Origin: Alistipes ihumii AP11
GTDB taxonomy: Bacteria; Bacteroidota; Bacteroidia; Bacteroidales; Rikenellaceae
Assembly: GCF_025144665.1 (NCBI RefSeq)
Contig: NZ_CP102294.1
Coordinates: 930,001-994,000 of the forward strand
Length of the DNA: 64,000 nt
Direction: 5' to 3'
In this document: positions 1 to 8,241 of the stretch, in pieces
How positions within the stretch are numbered: the stretch's first letter is position 1
Layout of the letters: each line of letters starts with the position of its first letter
Notes under the pieces: model-generated
The model's database searches: none
Told to the model about the DNA's origin: nothing
What the model saw: the letters and a program-made list of their open reading frames with translations, nothing else
Position numbers and translations under genes: made by a program

Positions 1-450
1 CACAGGATATATAAAAGCCATTTTCGCGACATTTCGCGTTTTGAAAAGGTCGTCGGAAACGATTGCCGTTCTCAGATTTGTCTATTAAGAAATCAACAAG
101 GTCCAACGAGTATAATCCAGACCAGTGCGAGTCACGAAATCGCAACCATATTCCGGCAAAGATTATCAAACCGACACGGACAGCATATAATTTTACGAAA
201 TATCGCATCAAATCGACCGCTCCCGCACGGACGACGAGCACGAGGCCGAGTTCACGGCGGACTGCCGTCCTTACCGTCTCAACCCGCGCCAACGGGATAC
301 CGACGCGGGAAAACCCGCAAGCATCACAATGTTTCACCCGCGTCCCGCGCATGGATCTCGTCGTGCCGAAACCTGCCGCACGGGTCCGCGAAGCTGCGGC
401 GATACCCAAGTTCGTCTACGAGCGGACAGAAGAATAATCCGCCCCCGGTC
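1..450. other. Gene-free stretch downstream of the DGR reverse transcriptase
   Basis: No open frame here has the look of a real gene; those present have random-like composition and no recognisable motif. I see no clear T-tailed terminator. A short inverted repeat (CCGGTCTC at 446-453 and GAGACCGG at 468-475) straddles the end of the reverse transcriptase gene but lacks a following T tract. Confidence 0.5.
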
Positions 451-1731
451 TCAGGGGAAGCCGGCGGAGACCGGTATGCCGACTTCCGTCGGGTTCGCGT
501 CCCGCCCCTGCAGTCCGCCTCGGGATTCGGCCCCAGCCACCTCTCCGCGCCTGTCATCGCCCGGCGAGCGCTTATAAGGGATAAATTTCAGATAGTCCGC
601 AGCGAAACGTCCCCGTTCGCAGAGACCGGGATTGCGTTCGACCAGTTTCCGGGTGAAATTTCTGCAGTTGAGATGGCGCATGTAGCCGAGGTAGGAGTTG
701 AGCGTAGAGGTCATTTGCCGCACGGGCTGACACACCGCGCAACGCACCTGAAGGTTGACGCGGCGTTTGGTCTTGTCGAGCAAATAGCGGCGGTAGGGCT
801 TGACCACCGCGCCCAGAAAGTTGATTCCCTTGACGGCCTCCTGCAAGTGCATCTTGTCGGGATGCAGCGAAAGTCCCAGTTCGTTCTTGAGAAAGTCCCG
901 GATGACGGGTATCAGTCGCAGCAGGCGAAGCCTGTCGTTGCCGACTATGAAGAAATCGTCCACATAGCGGCCGTAGTGTCTTTCGCCCAGCGAGCGCTTG
1001 ACGAAATCGTCCAGCTTGGAAAGGTAGACGTTGCTGAACAGCTGCGAAGTCAGGTTGCCGATCGGCAGCCCGCACCCTTCCGGCGTGTGAAACAGGCTTT
1101 TCGAGGGAGGCAGCCCTTCCCACTGGCTGCGTCGACCCCGGACGTAACAGTTGCACGTCGGATCGTTGAAAACGATTTCGCGCGTCAGGTAGCGGATCAG
1201 ACCGTAGTCGAGCAACTGCTCCCACGTCTTGCCGTCCCGGGCCGGTCTTCGCGCGAAGCGCGCGAACGTGTCCACGAGCATCCCGTAGAGCTTCCGCCTG
1301 TCGATATTCATGAAATAGCCCCGAATGTCGAGCTTGAGCACGTAGCACTCCCTGCGAAAGTTGTCCGAGCACGAGCGGATGTGCCTCTCCAGCCGCCGGA
1401 TGCCGTAAAGGGTCCCCATGCCCTTGCGGCAGGAGTAGCTGTCGGCGATAAAGGTGCGCTCGAGCATCGGAGCTATATAGTTGAACAGCAGGTGATGCAC
1501 TACCCGGTCGCGGAAGTCGGCGGCGAAAATCTCGCGCTTGACCGGGATGTCGGTAATGAAGCACATGCTGCGCCCCACCCGATAGCGTCTCTCGTCGATC
1601 TCGCGGTAGAGCTCGACGAGATTCTCCTCGAGGTTCATTTCGAAGCGGAGCTGGCTATAAGTGTTCCGCTTGTTGCGCCGGGCATCGTAATAGGCGGAGA
1701 AAACGTCCGCCAGCAGTTTTTCGTCGGGCAT
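451..1731 (-). CDS. Diversity-generating retroelement reverse transcriptase
   Basis: RNA-directed DNA polymerase that copies the neighbouring template repeat RNA into an adenine-mutagenised cDNA for transfer to the variable repeat. Counting from the ATG at 1731 (426 aa), the palm motifs are visible: LKLDIRGYF around residue 132 with D135, the DGR-type domain-4 motif IGNLTSQLF at 224-232 (group II intron and retroviral enzymes differ here), and the catalytic YVDD at 256-259. There is no maturase X domain, endonuclease or integrase, which argues against a group II intron. The last ~40 residues are low-complexity and Gly/Arg-rich. The ATG at 1731 was chosen because the open frame continues upstream through the template repeat, where the only earlier start-like codon is a TTG inside the repeat. 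It lies 41 nt downstream of the template repeat, the classic TR-RT order, and is probably co-expressed with avd. Confidence 0.95.
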   Translation of the reverse strand: MPDEKLLADVFSAYYDARRNKRNTYSQLRFEMNLEENLVELYREIDERRYRVGRSMCFITDIPVKREIFAADFRDRVVHHLLFNYIAPMLERTFIADSYSCRKGMGTLYGIRRLERHIRSCSDNFRRECYVLKLDIRGYFMNIDRRKLYGMLVDTFARFARRPARDGKTWEQLLDYGLIRYLTREIVFNDPTCNCYVRGRRSQWEGLPPSKSLFHTPEGCGLPIGNLTSQLFSNVYLSKLDDFVKRSLGERHYGRYVDDFFIVGNDRLRLLRLIPVIRDFLKNELGLSLHPDKMHLQEAVKGINFLGAVVKPYRRYLLDKTKRRVNLQVRCAVCQPVRQMTSTLNSYLGYMRHLNCRNFTRKLVERNPGLCERGRFAADYLKFIPYKRSPGDDRRGEVAGAESRGGLQGRDANPTEVGIPVSAGFP

Positions 1732-1772
1732 GTCGGGTAAAATAGGTGAACGCAAGGACGGTCTTGCAGATG

Positions 1773-1966
1773 CTTGGACGCAACGCACGCTGAAGCCGTT
1801 GGCGCGATTGTTGTTGTTCAGCGGGTTGACGTTGCCCGAGTTGAAGTTGAGGTTGCCCGCGTTGTTGTTGCCTCCGTAGTTCGGCGACGAGGACCAATAG
1901 TAGCCGTTGGAGCTCGTGTTGGCCAACTCGCCGCTATTGTTGTTACGCAGGCCCGCAGCAGGGAAA
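1773..1966 (-). repeat. DGR template repeat (TR)
   Basis: This 194-nt segment matches the 3' end of the tip gene (3361-3554) with a constant offset of 1588. Fifteen positions differ: 1800, 1815, 1817, 1818, 1826, 1833, 1841, 1848, 1863, 1868, 1881, 1907, 1937, 1941 and 1943. In every case the TR base on the minus strand is A, and the VR base is G, T or C. Read in the target frame, TR carries runs of Asn codons (AAC/AAT), the usual codon for adenine mutagenesis because it can reach many residues but no stop codon. The 27 nt nearest 1773 contain adenines but no differences, as expected for the IMH-type initiation end. TR lies between avd and the reverse transcriptase. Confidence 0.97.
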
Positions 1967-2195
1967 CCTCAGCAATCGCTGGGATGAATGGCCCGGAGGG
2001 GGGCAACGACCCGACCCCGGGACAGACTGGAATGGATAACTGACGGCACCGCACGCCGGTAATATTCCTGGTGCGTCCTTACGCCGCCAGCGGATTGCTG
2101 GATCTACGAACCGCTCTGCCGGGAGCCTTGACCCGCCGGCACTCCGGGTCCATCGGAACCGTCCTCGACGTTCACCATAATCATTCTGTCCATAT

Positions 2196-2594
2196 TCATT
2201 TTATCAGAGAGACTTCGGCAGGCTTTTCCCGCCGGCCCCCCGCGCTCTTGTCCTTAGCCATGTACTTCTGCCATGCCGCCAGCTGTTTGGAGACAGACTC
2301 CATCCGCTCGCAGGTCAGCGCGAACTGCTTGGTCGAAATCTGCTTCATGTCGTGGAGCACGCGCACCATCAGTTTGATCGATACCATCCGCTCGCGTGCC
2401 GCCTCGATCTGCGGCAGCTTCTCGACCGACGCATTGGCCCGGTAGATGCACAGACACAGCTCGATCACATCCTTCTTGAGCGTCTCGCCCACCGTATAAC
2501 GAAAATCGCGCTGCACGGAGGAGGTGAAGCGGAGAATTTGCAGCAGCAGGTCGTAAGCCTGCTTGAAGACTGGCAGGTTATCATAAATCGCCAT
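2196..2594 (-). CDS. avd: Avd, DGR accessory variability determinant
   Basis: Small (132 aa) helical protein of the four-helix-bundle family that includes 23S rRNA intervening-sequence proteins and DGR Avd. In known DGRs Avd forms a basic pentameric barrel that binds the reverse transcriptase and template RNA and is needed for cDNA synthesis. Support here is size, near-complete helical character (residues ~5-115), the N-terminal pattern YDNLPVFKQAYDLLLQIL, several Arg/Lys, and its place 229 nt upstream of the template repeat. The ATG at 2594 overlaps the end of the MutS-like gene by 14 nt, suggesting translational coupling. The C-terminal ~20 residues are charged and probably disordered. Confidence 0.88.
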   Translation of the reverse strand: MAIYDNLPVFKQAYDLLLQILRFTSSVQRDFRYTVGETLKKDVIELCLCIYRANASVEKLPQIEAARERMVSIKLMVRVLHDMKQISTKQFALTCERMESVSKQLAAWQKYMAKDKSAGGRREKPAEVSLIK

Positions 2595-3141
2595 CGATTC
2601 TCTGCTTTAGCTCGGCAATGAACATAACGCACTGCACCGGAGTAGCCGATTCGAGCCGGAAATCGCGGATCATCCGGACGATCCGCTCCGCCGAGGCCTC
2701 CCCCGCACCTTTCGGCAGTCCGACCTGCAGCGACTGCGGCGACCCGGCGACCGGACAAGGGGCTCCATGCAGCTCAGCGAGACCGGCTTCTGCTGCCGGG
2801 ACGGTCCGGGCCTTGGGTTCCTTGAGCGGCAGCGAGCTCTTCCAAGCCTCGAAAGCGGCCGCGTCGATCGCCTCGTCCAGCGGAATGACCAGCCGCCCGT
2901 CGGAAAGAGCTTGCGGCGGAGCCGGGAAATAACGAGTCAGATAACCGGCCGGAAAGCCGATCGACACGATGTCGCGGCCGAGGTACTTGATCCGTTTCTT
3001 GGAAGGTTTGAACGCCGAGATCCGAGTGACGAAAGCGAAGGCCGACCTCTCGTAGGCCTTGTAGAAAAGTCCTTCCGGGTAAAGCGCGATCTCCGCCCGG
3101 TTAGCATCCTCCCTGGAGGCGATCTCTTCAAAAATCCTCAT
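2581..3141 (-). CDS. MutS-domain-I-like DGR accessory protein (MSL)
   Basis: A 186-aa protein between the variable-repeat gene and avd. The segment around residues 18-75 (GLFYKAYERSAFAF ... IVSIGFPAGYLTRYF) follows the pattern of MutS N-terminal mismatch-recognition domain I (G-x-FYE-x-F ... I-x-x-x-GFP/GVPYH), but there is no ATPase, clamp or connector domain. MutS-like (MSL) accessory genes have been described in Bacteroidetes DGR cassettes; a role in handling the heteroduplex or cDNA during mutagenic homing is inference. The C-terminal half has a low-complexity linker (Pro/Ala/Glu) and a short helical end. The ATG at 3141 was chosen because the frame upstream runs into AT-rich leader sequence lacking plausible starts. 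No strong Shine-Dalgarno site is visible. It overlaps avd by 14 nt. Confidence 0.72.
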   Translation of the reverse strand: MRIFEEIASREDANRAEIALYPEGLFYKAYERSAFAFVTRISAFKPSKKRIKYLGRDIVSIGFPAGYLTRYFPAPPQALSDGRLVIPLDEAIDAAAFEAWKSSLPLKEPKARTVPAAEAGLAELHGAPCPVAGSPQSLQVGLPKGAGEASAERIVRMIRDFRLESATPVQCVMFIAELKQRIDGDL

Positions 3142-3255
3142 CTGGCAGCAAATTTTATAATGTAAAAGTAGAATTTTTCTCGATTTTATTGAATTTTCCG
3201 AGCGATTTGCCGGCAAAAATGTTTTTTCCCAAACGGTAAAAAAAATCAAAAAAAA

Positions 3256-3305
3256 ATTACCGCCTTCGGCGGTAAAAAAGGCCGGAGCGCTCCAGCGCTC
3301 CGGCC
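3256..3305 (-). terminator. Two tandem hairpins with T tracts after the variable repeat
   Basis: Read on the minus strand, a perfect 12-bp stem (GGCCGGAGCGCT at 3280-3291 with AGCGCTCCGGCC at 3294-3305, loop of 2) is followed by six T. Then comes an 8-bp stem (3257-3264 with 3268-3275, loop TTC) followed by a long T-rich tract. Both have the form of intrinsic terminators and would end the pilus operon. Because a cruciform just 3' of the variable repeat helps target recognition in phage BPP-1, the first hairpin could also serve retrohoming; it starts about 56 nt beyond the repeat. Confidence 0.8.
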
Positions 3306-3352
3306 AAATAATCGAATCAATCGAATACGCTCGTCTCGCTAACGCTCGCTCG

Positions 3353-5713
3353 CTACTTTCCTTGGACGCAACGCACGCTGAAGCCGTAGGCGCGATTGTT
3401 GTAGCCCAGCGGGCTGACGTAGCCCGAGGTGAAGTAGAGGTTGCCCGCGTAGTTGCTGCCTCCGTAGTACGGCGACGAGGACCAATAGTAGCCGATGGAG
3501 CTCGTGTTGGCCAACTCGCCGCTACTGTCGCTACGCAGGCCCGCAGCAGGGAAAAACGCGGTTTTTCCCAAAGAGGCGTCATTGGCATCGTAATAGAACG
3601 AATAACCCGCACTGAAAGTATCCGGATAGACATTCTGCTGGCTGCTCCCTCCGGTCCCGTTCTTGGCAAAAGCGGTCCAAGTATCCTGCGGAGCCACGCG
3701 CCAGCCGGGAGGACAGGGATCGTAGATCGACTTGCTGCCCTGCGAAGCATTGGGGCGGGTAACCGCCGTGTTGGGATTGCCCCACAGATTGTCGCGCTGA
3801 TCCGAATTGGCCGAGACGTTCAACCAATCATAGGGCGACCCGCTATAAAACAGGAACTCCGTCGGATGCTGAACCGCATAACCGATGCTGGCATCGGCAG
3901 TAGCGGCAGCGACCGCCTCGCTGTTCTTTCTGTTCTTCCATTCGTATCCCGTCGCATTGGACGTCGCGGCATAGCTCGTTCCCGTGCTATTCAACGCAGC
4001 CGCACCGACGAACGGGTCCTTGCGGCCCCACTGGTACAACAGGCCGTAGCGACCGACGGTTCCCTCGGCCGAAGAGGCGTCGGCTCCCAGATTGAACCGC
4101 ATCACGGTATAGCTGCGGGAAGATGTCGTGACAATACTGCCGTTCCCCGAACCCGAAGCTGCCAAGGCCCGGGTAACATAGGTATCGTTGTCGGTCTCCG
4201 GATCGTAACGGGTCGCCCAGACGTGCCAGCTCCAAAGCAGCGTCCCGCTGCCGTCGGCACCGGAGAAGACACCGATCAGCGCGTTGCCTTCGGCGATGTC
4301 GCTCCCCTTGTCGCCAGCCGTCGTGAAATAGACGTATCCCTTGTTATCGACTTTCAACGAACCGTCCGCGATGACGCTCCCCTTGCTGCCGGTTTCCCAC
4401 AGCACCTTGGCCGAAACCGGGCTGAGAGTCTGAGTCCCGTCGATGGCCGGTGCGTTCTGGCCATTGGCGTTGTAAGCCGCGGTCACGGCCCCGTTGCCCT
4501 TGACGGTGGCGTCGAACTTATAGACCGTACCCGCCTTGTGTGCGAGGTAGCAATTGGCCGTCTCGCCGTCCTTGCTCAGATCCTCGCCCTTGTTGACCGT
4601 CACACGACTGTCGTTCTCGTTGATGCCCTTGATGGTCGTAGCGATCGCGTACCGGTAGTTGCGCACCACATTGAAGTCGGTCGAGGCGTTTTCCCCGGGG
4701 TAAATCCGGTACGTCACCTCGAATGTCTCGCCGCCCTGCGTATAGTCGCCCGACATCTCGATGAAAGTACTGTACTCCGGAGCGTTCCGGCTTCCCTTCT
4801 GCTTCTCGGTCAGTCCGGCGACGACACCCCGCAGGTTCTCCGGCACATACCATACCTGCGTAACGCCCGTCGTCGCCATGGCCGTCGGATCGGAGCCCTG
4901 AGCCGTCACGTCCACCTCGGCGTAATCGGCGAAATTACCGGCCTCGGCGGCAGGATAGAGACCCGTCGTCCCGCCGGGAACGGTCTGGTCCTTATAGCTC
5001 GTCCGATTCGACACGCTTTTCAGACCGATCTTCTTCAATACGAAAGATTCCGAACTCATAGCCAGATCGACCTTGCAGGTGAACGATATCTTGGCGACCA
5101 TGCGGCGAAGGGAGATATCCGCCGTAGCGGCCGAAGCGGCGCCTTCGTAGACTCCCGCCATGGGCAGGCCGTTGCCGCTGCTGCCTGCCGCAGCCTCGTC
5201 GGCGAAGTCGAGCACGGAGGTCTCGAACGCGCCGAGCGTCGTGGTATTGAGCGGAAGCGACGAAAATTTGTCGTCGGCCACGTTGGCCACGAAGTAGACC
5301 TTCGTCGCAGCGGCATCGTAAAGCGCGACGCTCAACTTGTCATTCTGAATTTCTCCGGCCGCATGGTATTCGCGCAAGACCAGCTTGCCGGCAGACGTCG
5401 TATTGTCGAACTGCAACACCCACAACCCGTGCAGCTTGCCTTCCTCATCGCCGCTCAGCGAGGCGCCGCGCGTGAGAGGCTCCTGCGCGCCGGTCTCCAG
5501 AACGAGAGCCTCGTCCGCGCCGGCCGCCTTAGCCGTCACGGGGATGAATGCAGCCGGGCTCGTCATGCCCGAAGCGGACAGCCCGAAAGTCATCTCGACT
5601 TTCCTGCCGCTGACCGAACCGGACGGCCCGGTCTCCTGCACCGCCTCCTTGCCGCAGGCGGTCAAAAACAAGGCGGCGGAAAGGAGCAGCGCCGTTTCCC
5701 TGAAAGTTTTCAT
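3353..5713 (-). CDS. DGR-diversified pilus tip-like lipoprotein
   Basis: A 786-aa exported lipoprotein: signal peptide with lipobox LTAC, acylated Cys20. Residues ~100-390 look like the fimbrillin tip modules of Bacteroidetes (Mfa-like/DUF4906-type patterns WYVPENLRG and DFNVVRNYRYAI). A middle domain follows (TANCYLAHKAGTVYKFDATVKGNG). The C-terminal third is a Fib_succ_major/FGE-like domain with the DPCPPGWRVA motif that ends in the variable repeat. By analogy with Mtd and other DGR targets, the last ~65 residues display the diversified ligand-binding surface. It is the last gene of the pilus operon, the usual place for a minor tip subunit. ATG 5713 was preferred over GTG 5722 because it gives a standard lipoprotein signal peptide. 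The ligand is unknown. Confidence 0.93.
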   Translation of the reverse strand: MKTFRETALLLSAALFLTACGKEAVQETGPSGSVSGRKVEMTFGLSASGMTSPAAFIPVTAKAAGADEALVLETGAQEPLTRGASLSGDEEGKLHGLWVLQFDNTTSAGKLVLREYHAAGEIQNDKLSVALYDAAATKVYFVANVADDKFSSLPLNTTTLGAFETSVLDFADEAAAGSSGNGLPMAGVYEGAASAATADISLRRMVAKISFTCKVDLAMSSESFVLKKIGLKSVSNRTSYKDQTVPGGTTGLYPAAEAGNFADYAEVDVTAQGSDPTAMATTGVTQVWYVPENLRGVVAGLTEKQKGSRNAPEYSTFIEMSGDYTQGGETFEVTYRIYPGENASTDFNVVRNYRYAIATTIKGINENDSRVTVNKGEDLSKDGETANCYLAHKAGTVYKFDATVKGNGAVTAAYNANGQNAPAIDGTQTLSPVSAKVLWETGSKGSVIADGSLKVDNKGYVYFTTAGDKGSDIAEGNALIGVFSGADGSGTLLWSWHVWATRYDPETDNDTYVTRALAASGSGNGSIVTTSSRSYTVMRFNLGADASSAEGTVGRYGLLYQWGRKDPFVGAAALNSTGTSYAATSNATGYEWKNRKNSEAVAAATADASIGYAVQHPTEFLFYSGSPYDWLNVSANSDQRDNLWGNPNTAVTRPNASQGSKSIYDPCPPGWRVAPQDTWTAFAKNGTGGSSQQNVYPDTFSAGYSFYYDANDASLGKTAFFPAAGLRSDSSGELANTSSIGYYWSSSPYYGGSNYAGNLYFTSGYVSPLGYNNRAYGFSVRCVQGK
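3361..3554 (-). repeat. DGR variable repeat (VR)
   Basis: This is the recipient of mutagenic homing, forming the last coding part of the tip gene and ending 6 nt before its stop codon. Relative to the template repeat, 14 codons are changed; the residues now present include Tyr (6), Ser (4), Gly, Asp, Ile and Thr where the template would give Asn. The changed residues sit in the segment GYYWSSSPYYGGSNY ... GFSVRCVQ, the C-type-lectin/FGE-like fold end used by other DGR targets. Conserved WSSS and GFSVRCV scaffolds are untouched. Confidence 0.97.
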
Positions 5714-5786
5714 GATCTTCACTGTTTTCGTTTATGATTCGTTCGTTTCATTCGCTTATCGCTTGCGACTGAGCCGCCGCTGCGGC

Positions 5787-6944
5787 TCAGCCACCGATCT
5801 CCGAATCCCACTGAGGATTCTCCGACCAGCTGCCGGGATCGAGCACCGGGACGAAATTCCCCCCGATCTCGCCGCTCCACTCCCTGATCTCCCAACTGCC
5901 GACCACGACGCTGGCATAGGGCGGCTCGCCCACGGAGGTATCCCACACGGGATCGACGTTCCAAGGGGTGACCTGAAGAGTCAGCACAATGAAGCCGCCT
6001 TGCAGCGAAAGGTCGAAATTATAGCGCTTACCGGGATCGAAGGCCATGGCCGGCACGGTCGCCTGCAAGTCGGTCGCCCGATCCGCCTCGTTGAAGGTCA
6101 CGCTCATTTGCAGATCGAAAACCGCATCGCTCTTGGGCAGCACTTCGTCCGTACCCGAATATTGATAAGGTTCCGCCCCTTGCACGAAGGTCCCCTGCGG
6201 AAACTCATAGCCGCCGTCGTTGGTTCCGGTCGGCAAGTTCTCGCAAAGAAGCGCCGCAGCGGGCGAACGGGCGATGCCCGACAACTCGACCGAATTGATA
6301 ACCGCCTTGGCGACGTTCTCGGCCTTGCGCGTGATCGAAAAAGCCAGCCGGCTGCACTTCCGTTCGAGCGTAGCCAGCACGACGGTCTGGGTCGAAACGT
6401 CCTGCCGCGTCACCACGGCGCAGGCGGCGGTCAGCGAGCAGGCGTAGTCCGTCCCGTGAGCGACGCTCGCCTCCTTGTGCCCGGTAAGCGACAAAGCCGG
6501 AGTGAGCGCATAAAAATCATATGCTCCCGCCCGCAGCCGCATCGGAGAAGCTCCGGCCGTGCCCGTCGCGACGCCGGTCATCCCATCCACCACGCAAGGT
6601 TCGAGCGAATAATCGTCTTTCACCCGATAAGTGGCTTCGGCCACATAGGTATCCCGTTCTATGTCGGCAGCCGCCCCCGCGGCACGGCGCGTATAAGCCA
6701 GCACGCGCACGGTGCTGCCGGGCGCCAGATTTTCCGGCATAGCGCGCGTCGCACCGCCGGACGAAAGACCGGACGCCCCCGCCCGGGAGACCGAGGACAC
6801 GGCGCCGGACGACGAGACCTCGGCGCTCACGCCGGCCAGACTGAAGCCGACCTCCGTACCACCCGTATCCGGCGCAGGACCGTCCGCCTTGCTGCATCCG
6901 CTCGCGACGGCCAACGCCAACCATATGATGAACGCTTTTTTCAT
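5787..6944 (-). CDS. Fimbrillin family lipoprotein
   Basis: A 385-aa lipoprotein with signal peptide and lipobox ASGC (Cys17), then a Ser/Ala/Gly-rich linker and a two-domain beta-rich fimbrillin (Mfa-like) body. In type V pili such proteins are exported as lipoproteins, processed at the cell surface and joined by donor-strand exchange. The pattern RKCSRLAFSITRKAENVAKAVI in the middle and the LTLQVTPWNVDP segment near the end are typical of these subunits. The C-terminal ~45 residues (after WNVDPVWD) extend beyond the usual end and are Trp/Gly-rich, so it may be an anchor or accessory subunit rather than the shaft pilin. ATG 6944 is chosen for the signal peptide. The tip gene follows 73 nt downstream. 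Confidence 0.85.
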   Translation of the reverse strand: MKKAFIIWLALAVASGCSKADGPAPDTGGTEVGFSLAGVSAEVSSSGAVSSVSRAGASGLSSGGATRAMPENLAPGSTVRVLAYTRRAAGAAADIERDTYVAEATYRVKDDYSLEPCVVDGMTGVATGTAGASPMRLRAGAYDFYALTPALSLTGHKEASVAHGTDYACSLTAACAVVTRQDVSTQTVVLATLERKCSRLAFSITRKAENVAKAVINSVELSGIARSPAAALLCENLPTGTNDGGYEFPQGTFVQGAEPYQYSGTDEVLPKSDAVFDLQMSVTFNEADRATDLQATVPAMAFDPGKRYNFDLSLQGGFIVLTLQVTPWNVDPVWDTSVGEPPYASVVVGSWEIREWSGEIGGNFVPVLDPGSWSENPQWDSEIGG

Positions 6945-7068
6945 GACGTGTTTTCTACTTTTTTTGTTTCGGGTTTTCGTCCCCCGCACTCTCCTCCCCC
7001 CGACCGTTTCCGCCGGACGGAGAAGGAGACATTTTCCGTTATCGGACCGTCCCGATCGCAAGAGAGTC

Positions 7069-8127
7069 CTAAAGAATCACCTCGATTCGGTCGCCGGCTT
7101 CCTCCCATGGAGAGATCGTGGCTTGGGGCGTAATCTGAGTCGAAGTGAATTTCAGCACCACATCGTAAGCCTTGCCGGCCCCGAATCCCGCCGCAGGAAG
7201 CGTCAGCGGCACATCGCGCGTACCGCCTTCCGAGGTGGCGACCGACAAAGTCAGCGTCCCGCCGACAGCGATCGGAGCCACCAAAGCGTAACCGCACGCC
7301 GCCGCGTCGGCCTCATCGAAAGAGGCAGCCACAGGAAGTGCGAGCGGATAGCCGATCGCGCCGTCGTCGGCCGCCTTCTTGGCCGGAAGCGCGAGATCGG
7401 CGGGAATACCCTCGAAAGTCACCGTCGCAGGCAACTCGACCTTGCACGTAGGGAACTGGCTTTTCAGCACGATCCCGCCCTCGGGAATCGTTCCCCAGAC
7501 ATTCTTGGCCGCCTCGTCGACCGCATAGGCCCAAACCTTCAACTGGGTCAAGCAATGAGCGAACTCGAAAATCTTGCCGGCAGTTCCGAACCGGGCGTCG
7601 GCATTCTTGTTGCCTTCCAACTCATCGGTCAGCATGACGTCGCTCACGCCGTCGATCGTCCAAGCGACGACTCCGCCGGCTGCCTCCGCCTGCGGATACC
7701 AACCGACCAGCTTCGTGCCGTTGTCAGTCTCGCGGACAAGGTAATACTGAGGCACGTCGAACACGATCGACGTAGTTCCGGTCACGCCGGCCGCATTCCC
7801 TTTGCAAGTCGCGCCAAGCACGGAAGCCGTCGTGTAAGACGGCCAACCGCCGTCCGCCCCGTTCTGATCGATGCGGGCGAAAGAAACCCGCAGATCGGCC
7901 TCATGATTCGCATCGACGACCGCGCGGGTGGCCGGCAGCGAAGCGAGAGCTTTGGACCCGGCATCGGAAAGGGCGATTCCGCCGCTCAAACGAATCTCGA
8001 TTCTGTCCAGACCGGGCATAGGACCCGGCTCCGACTTCAAAGACTCATCCTTTGAACAGCCGCCCAGCAAAGCCACGGCCAGCAATCCCCAGATCCAAGG
8101 GATCCATTTTCCTGCATGTGCATTCAT
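7069..8127 (-). CDS. Fimbrillin family lipoprotein
   Basis: A 352-aa lipoprotein with lipobox LGGC (Cys24). A cleavage-type segment LPATRA lies near residue 67, resembling the Arg-gingipain-like maturation site of fimbrillins. The FEFAHCLTQLKVWAYAVDE segment matches the conserved F-x-H-x-LTQL-x-F/V pattern of Mfa-like domain 1, and the end (TQITPQATISPWEEAGD) is the usual domain-2 strand. It lies 114 nt after the preceding pilin gene in the same operon. It is likely a pilus subunit; shaft or accessory status cannot be told from sequence alone. Confidence 0.86.
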   Translation of the reverse strand: MNAHAGKWIPWIWGLLAVALLGGCSKDESLKSEPGPMPGLDRIEIRLSGGIALSDAGSKALASLPATRAVVDANHEADLRVSFARIDQNGADGGWPSYTTASVLGATCKGNAAGVTGTTSIVFDVPQYYLVRETDNGTKLVGWYPQAEAAGGVVAWTIDGVSDVMLTDELEGNKNADARFGTAGKIFEFAHCLTQLKVWAYAVDEAAKNVWGTIPEGGIVLKSQFPTCKVELPATVTFEGIPADLALPAKKAADDGAIGYPLALPVAASFDEADAAACGYALVAPIAVGGTLTLSVATSEGGTRDVPLTLPAAGFGAGKAYDVVLKFTSTQITPQATISPWEEAGDRIEVIL

Positions 8128-8241
8128 AACAATCGATTTGGTTGTTGTTCATCGCGAACGGAAGGGGAGCTCCAACCCCTTCCGCCCTTGGCATGTCCCG
8201 GAGTCCGGGGAAAAGCTCCGCCCGGGACAAAGAGGTTGCGG

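Noticed and set aside
63-437. A 124-codon plus-strand open frame at the window start
   Set aside because: Composition is random-like (Thr/Arg/Pro-rich) with no motif; no promoter or ribosome site supports it.
451-1731. Reverse transcriptase as a group II intron or retron enzyme
   Set aside because: No maturase or endonuclease domain, no intron RNA ends and no retron msr-msd; the adenine-specific TR/VR pair shows it is a DGR.
1732-1926. An upstream TTG start for the reverse transcriptase inside the template repeat
   Set aside because: The TTG is the Leu codon of the repeat; translation from it would add a copy of the variable domain, which other DGR enzymes lack. ATG 1731 fits the family.
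3362-5737. A ~790-codon open frame antisense to the tip gene
   Set aside because: It mirrors the sense gene exactly, has Arg/Gly-rich random-like composition, no motif, and the sense frame is clearly coding. Similar long antisense frames opposite the GH78, HEAT-DUF1080 and RND genes (32781-35474, 49501-53184, 56870-60022) were dropped for the same reason; they follow from high GC at third positions.
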